29,158 nucleotides of DNA from positions 1-29,158 of the forward strand of contig DF237790.1 of assembly GCA_000708835.1 (NCBI GenBank), in the 5' to 3' direction. Positions 1-10,831 of this stretch are shown in pieces (position 1 is the stretch's first letter; every line of letters starts with the position of its first letter). A program made the translations under genes and the position numbers. The notes beneath the pieces are model-generated. The model was not told the origin of the DNA and searched no databases. It was given only the letters and a program-made list of their open reading frames with translations. The stretch is from Klebsormidium nitens. Lineage: Eukaryota > Streptophyta > Klebsormidiophyceae > Klebsormidiales > Klebsormidiaceae.

Positions 1-9
1 ATTCTAACA

Positions 10-22
10 GGTTATGGGCCCA
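10..22 (+). other. Primer-binding site, initiator-Met half-tRNA type
   Basis: GGTTATGGGCCCA starts at the first base after the LTR terminus. It is complementary to the anticodon stem-loop of eukaryotic initiator tRNA-Met (GGGCCCATAACC). Drosophila copia and yeast Ty5 prime from a cleaved initiator-tRNA half rather than from its 3' end. Its position right after the LTR supports the same use here. Confidence 0.8.
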
Positions 23-198
23 CACCACGTAAGAGCGCAAGAAATCGCATGTAGCAATGGCAGAGAAAAGTGTCCTGGAGAGCGTGCAGAGCGTGAAGGA
101 AGTCTAAAGAGCGTGAAGAGAGTGTGAAGAGAAGAGAGGAGCGTCAGGGGAGAGCGTGAAGAAGTTTGTTCAAGAGAGAGAACAGCAGGTCTGCCAAG

Positions 199-1047
199 AT
201 GGCTGACGAAGGTGTTAGGATCAAGATAGATCTTCTTGATGTGGAGAACTACTTGCCATGGAGCCAGAAAATGAAGTTTCTGCTGATCTCGAAGGACCTT
301 TGGGAAGGAGTTGAAGATTCTGCGTCACATGCTGCAAAGTCTAGGAGGGCCTTGGCGATCATTGGACTTCACGTGAAAGATCATCATCTCGGAACCATTG
401 CGGCATGTAAGACTGCAGAAGAAGCTTGGGACCTTCTAGAAAAGACGTACAAGAGCAAAACAAATGCTCGGAAGTTGCAGTTGAGAAAAGAGATGAGTGC
501 TCTCAAGATGGAGCCTAACGAGCCTGTTGCCACCTATGTTGCTCGCGCTCAGGATATGTACAGAGACTTGGTGGCTACTGGCTTTCAGATGACCTCAGAG
601 GAGTTGGCCTGGAACGTGCTTGCCGGACTGCCAGTCACCTTTGATACTCTGGTGACGGTTCTGGAGACTCAAGAGGAAGAGTTACAGGTGGAGAAAATTC
701 TTCCAAAGCTTATGGTGCATGAGCAGAAACAAGTGACGCGGGAAGACGAGGCTCTTGATAAGGAGCGCAATCCGCTGGCGTTCTCAGCACGAAATGCAGG
801 CTTTGGCAAGGGAAACTTCCAGAAGCAAGGGAAATTTGGACAAAAGCAAGAGCAGTCTCGTGGACATCAAGTAACGTGCTTTGAATGCGGACAGGAGGGA
901 CACGTAGCAAAGTTTTGTGAGCAAAGGAAAGCGCGTGAAGAAGCGAGACAATGTTACAGGTGTGGCAAAAAGGGGCATATTGCACGAAATTGTCCAGGTG
1001 ACTCTAGGGAAGAGGTTGCGAGGGCTATGTCTGTGATGCACTTCTGA
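199..1047 (+). CDS. gag: Copia-type Gag polyprotein with two zinc knuckles
   Basis: The ATG at 199 opens a 282-residue frame ending at TGA 1047; upstream in-frame codons lack an ATG. The first ~190 residues form the UBN2/Copia gag domain: a YLPWSQKMKFLL start, then the AEEAWDLLEKTYKS region and the ALKMEPNEPVATYVARAQDM helix, followed by an LAGLPVTFDTLV segment. Near the C-terminus are two perfect CX2CX4HX4C zinc knuckles, CFECGQEGHVAKFC and CYRCGKKGHIARNC, separated by a short basic linker. Gag would form the virus-like particle and bind element RNA in the cytoplasm. The frame is intact and stops shortly after the second knuckle, where autonomous Copia elements would continue into protease and integrase. 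A domesticated host gag gene is an alternative, but the flanking LTR parts argue against it. Confidence 0.9.
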   Translation: MADEGVRIKIDLLDVENYLPWSQKMKFLLISKDLWEGVEDSASHAAKSRRALAIIGLHVKDHHLGTIAACKTAEEAWDLLEKTYKSKTNARKLQLRKEMSALKMEPNEPVATYVARAQDMYRDLVATGFQMTSEELAWNVLAGLPVTFDTLVTVLETQEEELQVEKILPKLMVHEQKQVTREDEALDKERNPLAFSARNAGFGKGNFQKQGKFGQKQEQSRGHQVTCFECGQEGHVAKFCEQRKAREEARQCYRCGKKGHIARNCPGDSREEVARAMSVMHF

Positions 1048-1400
1048 AGGAAAGAGTGTGATGGGAATGGCGCAATGGAAGAGAGATAAAGAGAGAGATC
1101 CGAAGAGCGAGGAAGAGGGAGATGATGAGAAGAGCGAGATGAAGAGCGAGGAAGAGGGAGATGATGAGAAGAGCGAGATGAAGAGAGGGGATGTGAAGAG
1201 AGTTGAAGAGCGGGGATGTGAAGAGAGAGTCGAAGAGAGGAGTGAAGAGCGAGGAGGAAGAGAGAGTTGAAGAGCGGAGTGAAGAGCGAGGAGGAAGAGA
1301 GAGCGGGGAGAGCATAAAGAGAGTGAAGATGGAAGCAGAGCAATAGAGAACTATTGGGATAGTTTGTTGGAGATGAGTAGCCATTATAGAGTTATTCAAT
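1048..1400 (+). repeat. Purine-rich low-complexity internal region of the Copia element
   Basis: Between gag and the polypurine tract the + strand is almost only A and G, built from GAAGAG, GAGCGAG and AGAGAG words. No convincing gene lies in it. Open frames across it are highly repetitive Glu/Lys/Arg or Ser/Leu strings and are treated as compositional artefacts. Similar purine bias fills the leader at about 60-165. Confidence 0.75.
1102..1179 (+). repeat. Perfect 39-bp direct tandem repeat, two units
   Basis: Units 1102-1140 and 1141-1179 are identical. Each starts GAAGAGCGAGG and ends AGAGCGAGAT. The unit length is a multiple of three, but the stretch lies after the gag stop. Confidence 0.85.
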
Positions 1401-1410
1401 TGAGAGGGAG
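1401..1410 (+). other. Polypurine tract candidate of the Copia element
   Basis: The sequence TGAGAGGGAG directly precedes the 3' LTR terminus TGTTAG. This is the expected place for the plus-strand primer of an LTR retrotransposon. It is short and sits beside a generally purine-rich region, so its exact left border is uncertain. Confidence 0.65.
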
Positions 1411-1731
1411 TGTTAGGATCCGGTTAGGATTTGGTCAATCAAATAACTCTAAGGTTAGTGAATCGACGGCTAGGATTTGATTGGGAGAAGCTGACTGTGC
1501 AAGGAAAGCTGACTGCGCTAGGAAAGCTAGGAAAGCTGGCTGTGCAAGGAAAGCTGACTAGGCTCAGTCTGTAGAGTGAAGTTAGACTATAGACTTGAGG
1601 AGGAGGAACTTGATCGATAACATAATCAGAGAAGCATGAAGTAGAGAAGAAGGCGCCTTTGAGAGGCGCTCGTGCCACTGTGCTGTTTGCTACATGTGAT
1701 TGTCTGCCAGATGCATTGATACATTCTAACA
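1411..1731 (+). repeat. 3' LTR of the Copia element (321 bp)
   Basis: The segment begins TGTTAG and ends CTAACA, giving perfect 6-bp inverted termini with the standard TG..CA ends. Its last nine bases match the LTR tail at 1-9. Inside, around 1487-1566, are imperfect copies of a GGAAAGCTGACTGTGC-like word, possibly promoter-associated short repeats. The first few bases after it (GCATG) are the candidate right target-site duplication, which cannot be checked without the left flank. Confidence 0.8.
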
Positions 1732-1797
1732 GCATGACCGCGGTTGTCATCGGTGAGCGTACGCAAGTTGTATCTAAATTGTATGATGCTTGTTGTC

Positions 1798-2177
1798 GGC
1801 CCCGGAACATGGAATACTTGACCCCCCGTATTTTGTATTCCAAGGTTTCAAAAAGGCAGTATTCCGTATTCCAAGTTGCTCGGGTATTCTGTATTCCGTT
1901 TCGCAAATGTGTTTTTTGACACTTTGAAAGGAACGTAAGGAGTGCGCTTGTCATGTGAGTTCTTTTACAATCTTCTTTCGTTCAAAGGATGCTTTTGGAT
2001 GTCTTTTTACTTCGAGGTCAGATATGTTGATGTTGTTTGCCACATGTTGTGTACCGGTAGTATGCTCGGAGCCCTGTATTCTGTATTCTAGTATTCCAAG
2101 GCCCAAATTCGGGTATTCCGGATTCTTTCGCTTCCAAAATAGGTATTCCGTATTCCAATATTCCATGTTCCGGGGCC
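1798..2177. repeat. TATTCC-rich segment bounded by a 19-bp inverted repeat
   Basis: GGCCCCGGAACATGGAATA at 1798-1816 has its exact reverse complement at 2159-2177. The interior contains many copies of TATTCC, mostly in the same orientation and often as GTATTCCGTATTCCAA. No protein-coding sequence is evident. The structure fits a small non-autonomous inverted-repeat element (MITE or foldback), but I see no clear target-site duplication and do not recognise a superfamily. Confidence 0.5.
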
Positions 2178-3166
2178 TATTGTTGGCTTGGGGTGGTATG
2201 GGACACTCCCCTGCATGATACTTCTCGGTAGTATTAGGCTTGCCAGGCCAACTCCACGCGACCTCCACGCTATTATTCCGCTGCCTGCTCTCGTGACATA
2301 GCGTGCCAGTAGCTTATGAGACTTTCTGGGTTACACAGTGGCAATTATCTCGCGTTAGCATAACTCTGGTACCATACGATAGCGGGTTGTTAGCAGAGCC
2401 GCTGCAGAGGGTCTCGGGTTTGCCTGCTCAGTGCTAGTGGTCTCGGCGTGTCGGTGGTCTCTCTAGTGCCGTACACCACGTGCCATCGAGCTTCGAAAGC
2501 CGTCGAAAAACGCAGTCGATCGATTTCATACCGGAACAGTGCCAAAAGTACCGTTCGCTGGATAAAATCCGCTTAACAGAGTGACCCATCCCACAACCAA
2601 ATGAAAATGGCCTCCCTAATTATCCCCGGCTGCTCGCTGATGCATTGGGTTTGTTTCTGGATTTTCTTGACCGGACAAATGCTGAGAACAGTGGCGGAAT
2701 GGCCAGTCAACGGTGTAGATTGACCGGAAGATGAATCGACGGCCTTCGGTCGTCGAAGTCAAATGTCGACGAGCCTACGTGGCGGGCCGGTAAAGGTTTA
2801 GCCAATAGGATCACGAATAAAATAGCCTTACCGCGAAATTGACATGCCAATACAGGGAGGCAACCAGCCGGGTAAAATTAGCGAGAGCTCGTTTTTTACA
2901 AAATAAAAAAACCGAGCTGAAAAGAAAAAAGTAGCAAACCCTGGACGTATACCGTATTCTCTCGCACTCCTGAGATACTATATTTAATACCCGCACTTAT
3001 ACAAGTTTTAGTCCAAGATACTAGCTGTTTAAGATCTGTATACCGGTATGCTTTATCTGCATTCGAGTCTGGTGTCTTCAGACTTCCGTTTGCTTCAGTG
3101 AGTGTGGCCCGAACGGCTGCTGGGGGAGAAGTGCGGGAGCTCGGCGGCACTGATCCCTTGCTGGCA
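2178..3166. other. Intergenic region and 5' flank of the sulfotransferase gene
   Basis: No open frame here resembles a protein. The right half should hold the promoter and 5' UTR of the gene starting at 3167. I see no other repeat or RNA gene. Confidence 0.5.
2979..2989 (+). promoter_or_regulatory. Possible TATA box of the sulfotransferase gene
   Basis: CTATATTTAAT lies about 180 bp upstream of the chosen ATG at 3167, a reasonable distance for a TATA element plus 5' UTR. It is assigned only from motif and position, in a moderately AT-rich background. Confidence 0.25.
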
Positions 3167-6100
3167 ATGGCGGTATCCGCGAGACATCCCCGGTATCACC
3201 GATTCAAACAAGTAGTTGGCATATCCATCCTTTGCATTGCTGCAGCATTGCTCTCACTGCTATTGTGGCCAAGTTTGTGGAATAAGAATTCCATACTCTC
3301 AACAATATCAGCCAAAGCAGAGACAAAGAAAACACAGTTGCTGTCTAGTACTCCCGATACCTGCCCGGTAGCTCAATGTGCACCATGCTGCCTGGGTCGT
3401 GGCGGCATCAGGAAGCCACAAGCTAGCAATCATAACTCCGAGCATGGTCATCCTGTCGAAAGCACTTTACTTCCTCCCAACAAAGAGACAGTACCACCTT
3501 GGGTTTCAGTATTGCCAAGGAATTCGACATTTTTTGATGGACAGATGAATGCTCCAAAGCGCAGGGATGTTTCCAGGATCTGTTTGATAAGCGAGCGCGT
3601 AAGCGGCAGCAATTGGCTAACATCAACCTTACAAAAAAATTTCCCACGTCAGGTCGCTACAAACTGTTTTACTTTCAAGCATTGGTTTCAATCTCCTCTG
3701 GATATTAGGGACAGATTGCAGGTGAGCTGCTTGCTGCATGGCAAGGATCATGAAGCCGTGCATATAATTTTGTGCCAGATGAGAAGCACTTGAAATGCAT
3801 CTTTACGTATGAGAGTACTGAGCTCTGCTCATGTCATTATCAACAAATTTCTACCAGATCGCTTTTGTCTGACGTTGTATGTGCAAGCAAATGCCTCAAG
3901 ATCAAAGAACGTTGTTTTCTAACAGCTTAGTGTCCCTTTTTCCCCTGTTGCATGCATACCCGATGCACCGGTGTCAAGACACTTTAAAGTGGTGCATCAA
4001 TCTTGGACTTTTCCGATTTGGAGGGGCCCATAGAGGTCGATTTTGAGACAGTCACATTTGGCGGAAGGGGTCTCAAATACAATTTCTGGTTCACTGCCTT
4101 GGATGTCCTTTGGGGGTGGTCATATGGAAGCTGGGTTTAGAATGAAGTCGACCCGGGTGCAACCAATCATGATATGAGATCAAGTCAATTTGTTACATCA
4201 AATTCTTTGTTCTTCTGGGTGTCAATCACACTTTCTCTGTTTGATTTGGTCTATATAATGCAGAGATCTCCAAGACAAACAGGCAGCCCTTGAGTCAGTA
4301 AGCTTCTCAATGTTTGCAGGATGGCGACATCGTCATAGTCAACTTCCGTAATGCACTCGACTGGATTCTACATCTATGGCGAAAGCCTTGGAACAGCAGT
4401 TCCCACCACAATCTGACGTTGGAGGAATTCATAACAAAACAGTGGATGGCCAACCCGCAAATCGGGTTTGGCGAAAATCAAAATACCGCACTTCACCCGG
4501 GAAGACATCTTTCTGTCACAGTTGAGGAAAATTACAGTGCCTTTCACGATCATTATGAGAAGTACAAACATATCTTTGGAGGCGATTTTCCTGAGGTAAT
4601 TGCACTATCCTTCAAAATCAACGACAGTTAAGGTTTGCTGGTTGCTTTGCAATGCAAGAATTGGAGAATCGAGAATCGATTTTGCTGCATATACACACCG
4701 CCAGAGAACAATCTGTTCCATGAAAATACCTGGGATGACTGTTCTTCGGATAAATCTGGCATTAGAAGCTTGGGATGTTTTTTTGAATGGCTTTTTGCGA
4801 TTGTGCGGGCAGCTTATCCCTTGGATTCATGTGCAGGGTCCAATCGACAATATCATGAAGCTTCGAGCCATGAAAGTGGATAATTTCGTTCGTATAAAAG
4901 ATTGGATTTTGTCCGATCCCGCTTGGACCCCACGAGTATTGTTTGTCAGGTGAGTAGACACCACCGAACTTTCGCAAAAGAGACTGCCAATGGTTAAGAT
5001 CCTTGTTTAGATTACGAGAACTTTAGCCCCTTGCTACTCATTGCATGCCTAAAAACATACACGACCCGGGTGACCGGCGTGTATCTTTACAACGATCCAA
5101 AGGTTACGGTGCAGGATCTGTTTGTTTGCTTTTTCTGTCATTAACAAAGCGTGGTCGTTGCCAGTTGTTGGAACCATTGGCCTGATCGATTTCTAGTAGC
5201 TCCGCGCCCTCATAGCCGCTATCATCATTCTTCTTTCTCAGTGAATATCTTTTAACCCTGTTGGTGCCTGTGTCTACTGCTTCTAAGTTTGTGCACCGGG
5301 CTTCAAAGCTTCTGAATACTCTCATACGGAAAGAGCGAATCTGTTAGTGAGGCATGCCAAGAAAGAATTGCATCCTGTGAAGTCAATTTCAGATTGAATG
5401 AACTACAATTAATGGAGAAATGTGTTAATTTATTGGACTCCAACTGATACCATTCCCGCTGTTCGGTTGGGCGGCAAATAGTCCAGGAGCTGCCCAAATA
5501 ACTAGACTCAACAGTCAATCTCTGCCGGATCCTGCTAAAGAAAGAAAAGCTAGAATTCATTCTCGAAGGCCCATTTAGACCACAAAGAAGCAACAATAGC
5601 TGAATCTAGGGTTTGCTCGCATTTGCCAAAGATTATGCCAAGTTGGAGTGTGATTTACCCAAATCGCGTACTACATGCGCCAATTCTTTGGCAAAAATCC
5701 TTCAACTAGGATGACGCTGAATTGCAAGTCGTATGCCGAACCGCTGTTAATTTCGGCAAAAAAAATAACTATTTGCACTGCCGAAACTAGCAGAGCGCGC
5801 AATAATGGTTTGATTATTGTCACTTCAGCAGGCAATCCTTCGGTTGCCAAAAAGTTTCATTATTGAGTAATCCGTGCTGAAGGTGCCAAAACTAAATACC
5901 GGTGATGTAGTACTCTTTTTTGAAGGGCTTTTTGAGAGGTTTCGATTCGATTCAGGATGATCTGCTTTCCATATTTCACACGCTCTCTATCTTGCAGTTT
6001 TGGAAGCCATGCAATGTAGCCATATTTTCAAGTTTGCAATGGCAACGTTGCTTGAAATGCCAAGAGCAGTTGTGTTTGTTCGTTGGAGATCGCACATCGT

Positions 6101-6877
6101 TAGAAAAAGTGGCGATTTCAGCTCATACTCAATGGTTCAAATTCTAAACAAGTTCATCGTCAAGGTTCGTTGGGTGATCATTGATGTGATCCCCATTGCA
6201 GATACGAAGATCTTATAGCAATTGGTGGGCAAGGCATGGAGAACTTCATCAAGGGTTTGAAAACGTCCTATAATTTTGTCAATGAAAAGGAAGAAGATGT
6301 TATCCTGAACACATATAAAGGAAAAGGTAACCAGGCTATAAACATGACCGAATTCGAAGCACGAGAGGTGAGACCTTACTCGAGTCTCCGAATGGCGTTC
6401 GACTCTGGGTTTTTGGTTTTTGGGTGGTCCATCCGCTTCTGGTATTGCCCGTTGGCTTCTATATTTCACCCTCAAATCACATTCATTTCCTTAGAAGCCT
6501 CAATTTTGACCTAACATTGCCATACATATCGAATGTAGTCAATTTGGTGTCTACAAATGGCCATCATGCCTCTACAAATGGCCATCATACCTCTACACAC
6601 TAAAGCAGAGCTACAATGATTCTTGTCAAGCAAGAACGATACCCATTGCTGTTGAATCAATACTGTGCCATCCATTTTTTTTTGGGACCTTCCGAAAATA
6701 ATTGTAGCTAAGATTCTGTCGACAAACACTATGATGCATTGTTCTGTGCAGCTTTATTACACAAAGAATCCGGAAAGCAGCATCATCACTCCGGAAGTTC
6801 AGAATATACTTTTAAGGCACCTAGACTTTGAGCAAGAAAAAAAGTTGGGCTATCATTACGAATTTCTAGGCCCTTGA
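3167..6877 (+). CDS. Membrane-anchored sulfotransferase, five exons
   Basis: Exons are 3167-3721, 4320-4595, 4837-4949, 6202-6367 and 6752-6877, all with GT..AG introns and compatible phases, giving 411 codons. Residues ~20-42 form one hydrophobic helix (VVGISILCIAAALLSLLLW) near the N-terminus, so this is probably a type II Golgi protein with a lumenal catalytic domain. SERVSGSNWLTSTL at the end of exon 1 fits the PAPS 5'-phosphosulfate loop. VNFRNALDWILHLWRKPW in exon 2 fits the 3'-phosphate site. Exon 3 carries NIMKLRAMKVDNFV, and the exon 3/4 junction creates VRYEDL, a common sulfotransferase element. The C-terminus ends EKKLGYHYEF, like the LGY tail of the family. The family moves sulfate from PAPS to sugars, proteins or small molecules; the acceptor cannot be told. 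The ATG at 3167 precedes the membrane segment; the frame is open further upstream, but without an ATG. Confidence 0.8.
4950..6201 (+). other. Large intron 3 of the sulfotransferase gene
   Basis: This 1252-bp intron starts GTGAGT and ends CCCATTGCAG. Splicing across it restores the VRYEDL motif. It is AT-rich, and I see no nested gene or transposon inside. Confidence 0.65.
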
Positions 6878-8650
6878 GTAGTTCTGGGTTAGAAAGTATG
6901 GACCTGACCATTTTGTGGCACCCTAGGTACATTCATTTTGTATTGTCTAAAACCGTCGTTCTAGGAAAGGATTTGATTGGCAGAGAACTAGCAGGACCGG
7001 GTTCTTGAGGGCGCGCACAACCCGTAGGGTCCGGCGCTTGCGACGGGAGGTTCTGCATGATCCTTCGCTCAATATTTCGTCGCTTTTGCCAGCTAGCATA
7101 AAAGCTGTACGGCCTGAACGGACGGTGGCACATGACGTCAATCAAACGCATTAAAATCTTTGCCGTCCGATACAAGGAAAGTCCTTCAAAACTGGATCCG
7201 TACGGCTCGACTGACGCGTGTGAAAGTCCTGGAATATACGGTGATAATATATTGGGTATTCATATATTGATGAAAGTCACACATATGGCCGATAAGAGAA
7301 AGTAATATGGATCATCATTCATGCATACTGGCCAATGGCAAGCATATTGCTTGCATCCAACTTACAATTGGGACCTATAATCTAACCCAAACTTGGAGTC
7401 GTACTTCATCCCAAAAGCGCCCTTGACCTTGAACTAAACCCGTTTTTTCCAGGGATGATATATTGGAGTTGCAATATGGAAAATTGCTTGAGTAGAAACT
7501 AGACTGATACCATCTCGAACGCAATGATGAGATCGTCCACGACGTATATGATCTTGCAATCCGAAGCCGCCTCTCTGCACACACGTAATTTCGGAATCAT
7601 GTGGCCCAAAGTCAATCTGCCAGACCCGTCGGTACGAGTTCGGCCAATCAGAAGAAGGCACTTGGCCACAGACTGACATCGGAGGGCCAGCTCTGATTGG
7701 GCACTTGGTGATCGGTACCTGAGGAAATGACGAATTCCTGCAGCTCCGTTGGAGTACCGTCACTTTGAGGTGACAGCGGGGTAGGTATCTTAACAGGGGG
7801 GGGAGGGGCAGAGGTTTGGTATCTTGATCGAGGTCGGGGGGGGAGAGGGGCTTGAGGCCTCTGGCGGGGGCGCAACCCCCAGCTACTTTTTCTCAACTCA
7901 AATCATGCAAAACTCTCGTAACTATTTTGACCCAATTTGTAGCTTATGAGACCACATGCTTGAGGCCAGTTTTGACTGGCTAGGCCCTCCCGGGGGGGTG
8001 TTTGTGGCCCTCTGAGAAAGTGGCCTCAAGAATACGTACCCCGGTGCCACTTCAAAATGACGGTGCCCATACGGCCGATCCTGATATGGGGTCACTATTT
8101 TTGTCTGCAAATTGCGTTGTGTACACCGAGTTACATCTCCGCAGTAGTGAAGTTTTGGGCCGGCAAAATCTTTCTAAGACATTTACATCTTCATGGTGGC
8201 AATCTATCTTAACCATCGTGTCTAAATAGGTAGCTAAATTGGCTCATCGGTAACTCAGTGCGGAGGCGAAGTCAAATTCAAGGCTGCTTGGAGAATTTTG
8301 GACGATTCCAAAAACAGGTATGTTAGCATTGGTCGAGTTTTGAACACACTCAAAGACCAGATGATGCTTTCCCCTGATTGTTTTGGTTTTTCTAGGCACT
8401 TTTGGCGCATAGTTGCCACCACATGCGGAATTGCTTGTATTACTAGAATAAGCACATACACCGGGCTTCGAACTCAGTTGTACACCTTCTTACATGTAGT
8501 GCGTATGGTACAAAGTGCGCTGACCTTCATTTCCTCTAAGGATGTCATGCAATGTAGGCTCGAAATTCGATTAGGAACGGTAAGGAGGCTTGTGAAACAT
8601 GTGCATCGGCAGAAGCATTTGAACTACATGATGACATGCTGCATTGAGTG
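6878..8650. other. Intergenic region without recognised genes
   Basis: All open frames here are short and have no recognisable motifs. Two G8 runs lie at about 7796-7848, with nearby G4 groups. A 10-bp inverted repeat, CTTGAGGCCA at 7959-7968 and TGGCCTCAAG at 8021-8030, encloses a C/G-rich loop. These are the only visible structures. Confidence 0.5.
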
Positions 8651-8820
8651 TGCCGTGCGGCCTTGCCTCCCTTGCCGGCTGGCATCGAAAACGGTCCCGT
8701 GGCCTAATAACACACAACTATCCCTACCACCAACGGCTATGTACGGCCTACTTGACCTCAAACTATCCATAGCATGATGAAAATGAAAATAATGACCCTA
8801 ATCGACCAGGCCTCTTCATT
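8651..8820 (+). repeat. Dispersed direct repeat, copy A (~170 bp)
   Basis: This stretch runs from TGCCGTGCGGCCTTGC to AGGCCTCTTCATT. It closely matches 9420-9599 in the same orientation; shared blocks include TGCCGGCTGGCAT, ACGGCC..ACTCGACC-like text and CATGATGAAAATGAA. There is no coding signal. It may be part of an older transposon or a segmental duplication. Confidence 0.7.
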
Positions 8821-9419
8821 TGATGGCGTGTTGGTTCCCTTGGGCGCATAACACCTTGGCAGTATGGAGAGGTCACAAGCGCTGAAGATCACCTCCCGCT
8901 CTCTCATGCAGCATGCACATCACCAATCATGCAATGCTCATGGTAATCTTGACTTCTCTCTTGTCCTTGGCTTCGGCTCCGATCATGCGCAACATATGAG
9001 CACTAACAGCGCATCTCCCCGCACTCCTTTGAAAAGGACTCGGAGAAAACCCTCCGCCACAGGTCGCAATCCTGCTGTCAATCAGCTCGCTGCACTATGC
9101 AATGAACGCTAGCGCCCTATCCTCGGTGCGCCCTAGCTATGGAGACTTACCAAAGAGAAGTAAAGGGATCACCTTTCCTCGGCCCTATATGTGCGGCCGA
9201 CACAAGTCCTAATCATGGGCTGCAATGTCGCACCATAGACTCGGCCAGTTATCTCGGCGGTTTACCACTAACCATGCACTAGTGGCCTGACTCTACCTGC
9301 GGCCGAGCGCCAGGCTTGCAAGCCGGCCGCGGCTCGCCCTATCGATGCCATGTGGCACTTCTGCGCCACGTGTCACTATCTGGGCACTACCCGGCACGGA
9401 TAGCTCTCGTCATGGCAGC
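8821..9419. other. Spacer between the two direct-repeat copies
   Basis: I see no recognisable gene or RNA. The short open frames have no family resemblance. Confidence 0.4.
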
Positions 9420-9599
9420 TGCCGTCCGGCCTTCCCTCCCCTGCCGGCTGGCATTGAGAACGGCCCCGTGGCCTAGTCACACACTTCTATCCTTGCCGGC
9501 CGGCAATGGCAGGCTATGTACGGCCCACTCGACCTCAAACCATCCATGGCATGATGAAAATGAACAAAACGACCCTACTATCGACCGGGCCTCTTCATT
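9420..9599 (+). repeat. Dispersed direct repeat, copy B (~180 bp)
   Basis: This is the second copy of the repeat at 8651-8820. It has small insertions (an extra GGCCGGC group) and scattered substitutions. It ends just before a C-run at 9601. Confidence 0.7.
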
Positions 9600-9950
9600 T
9601 CCCCCCCACTCGCTGGTTGCGGTCCCCGCGGCCCAAGCGAGTCACACACGCTGCGGCTCCGCTTCTCAGCACATTGGGCAAAGTGCAGGAATTGGAGGCC
9701 ATTCTGCAGAAAGGTGCAAAGCAAAACGACATGCCTGCCGAGGATGGAGCAGAACAGGAGGAGGTTAGTGGGGGGAATGGGACCATGAGGCCAAGAACCG
9801 GGGTTGATATGTTCGATCTGCTGGCAGCAATACTGCCGGAGCCCTTTTTGGTTGCAGAAAAGGAGGACAAAAAACCGAGTTCGCATTATTGTTTGGATCC
9901 CAGTGCATGCTCAATATGGTGGGCTCTCATCTTGAGTATGTTATGCACCA

Positions 9951-10831
9951 GTGGAGAAGAAGCGCAATGGGGTAAAGAGCGCAAACCTCAAGGCAGCGGC
10001 AAGCGGCAAGAGAAAGGCACCGGACACTCAGACTACGCAGGCTGGCAAAGGTACCGTTATCAGGTTCACCTCGTTCCGCGGTTTCTACGAGCTTTGGTTG
10101 TCATGAAGTGTTGGATATGGATCAAGTGCACGCTCTGCCTTATGGGCTTTTGCCAAGCTGTGCTTCCATGTTTCAAGCATAATGCATCTAGTTAAATCAC
10201 TGCTCATTGTTTGAACCATGTTTCGACAAGCTCTAAGCGTAAGGCGCCGGAAGGCGCTGCCTCTGGCAATACCCAACCAGAGAAGAAGACGCGTCGGTAC
10301 AAGCCGGGAACCCTAGCTCTTAGGAAGATTCGCAAGTACCAGAAAAACACGGACCCGCTCATCCCGCGACTCTCGTTTGCTCGTCTCGTGCGCGAGCTAT
10401 GCGATGCAGAGACTGCCCGGCGGCCTGGTACCGACACAAACGGCAAGATTAGGTATGCACTCCCACCTGGCTTGGACTGCCTAAGTGTTGATACGGCATG
10501 AGCTGGAGCAAGTGGCTAGATCGATCAACGTCTCCAAGTATGGACGTGAAATATTCAAAAGTGAACAAAAATGTTTTGTTTTTGAGAATCGTGCGGTTAC
10601 GAAGCTGTCCCCTTTTATCATAGTGCTGATCCGAGTTGGCAAGCTTACGTTCAGGTGGCAGGTGTCGGCGTTGGACGCTCTGTTGGAGGCAAGTTAGGAC
10701 TTTGTCGTAGGGCTGTTTGGTGACGCGATCTTCTGCCAGTCGCACGGCAAGCGGAAGACCCTCCAGAAAAAGGACCCGGACCTAGCGCGCAGGATCCGCG
10801 GAATTCGGAACGAAGACAACACTCTGCCCTT
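9951..10831 (+). pseudogene. CENH3-like histone H3 gene, copy 1 (broken)
   Basis: Exon 10231-10452 encodes a KRKAPEG tail end, then [18 protein letters not shown] and [11 protein letters not shown], which are the H3 N-helix and helix 1. Exon 10655-10831 encodes RWQVSALDALLEAS, DFVVGLFGDAIFC, HGKRKTL and LARRIRGIR, which are helices 2 and 3. The intron 10453-10654 is phase 2 and rebuilds the Arg before Trp. LIP, RW and a loop 1 nine residues longer than in canonical H3 point to a centromeric-type H3 rather than a replication H3. TAG at 10695-10697 replaces the Gln seen at this site in copies 2 and 3, so the gene is probably dead. A Lys/Ala-rich tail exon ending at a GT site at 10050 is likely; joining it to 10231 would be out of frame, a possible second lesion. 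The 3' end runs into the assembly gap. Confidence 0.75.

Larger units (their letters stand above)
1..1731 (+). mobile_element. Gag-only Copia-type LTR retrotransposon (TR-GAG type)
   Basis: The window opens in the last 9 bases of a 5' LTR (ATTCTAACA). A primer-binding site follows directly, then one intact gag gene, a purine-rich stretch, a polypurine tract and a full 3' LTR that ends in the same ATTCTAACA. No protease, integrase, reverse transcriptase or RNase H coding sequence lies between gag and the 3' LTR, so the element is non-autonomous. It would need enzymes from a related Copia element. This layout matches the plant elements called TR-GAG (terminal repeats plus GAG). The outer part of the 5' LTR and the left target-site duplication lie outside the window. 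The intact gag frame and matching LTR ends suggest a fairly recent insertion. Confidence 0.82.

Noticed and set aside
954-1399. Ser/Leu-rich minus-strand proteins opposite the purine-rich Copia region
   Set aside because: They are a by-product of AG-rich repeats on the + strand, with no domain or start context.
7796-7850. G-run cluster as a G-quadruplex regulatory element
   Set aside because: G runs are present, but no gene starts nearby, and G runs are frequent in this region; there is no evidence of function.
9506-10195. A 229-residue plus-strand protein
   Set aside because: It runs through a non-coding repeat and across the probable donor site at 10050, uses a frame unlike the Lys/Ala tail of the H3-like copy, and has no motifs.
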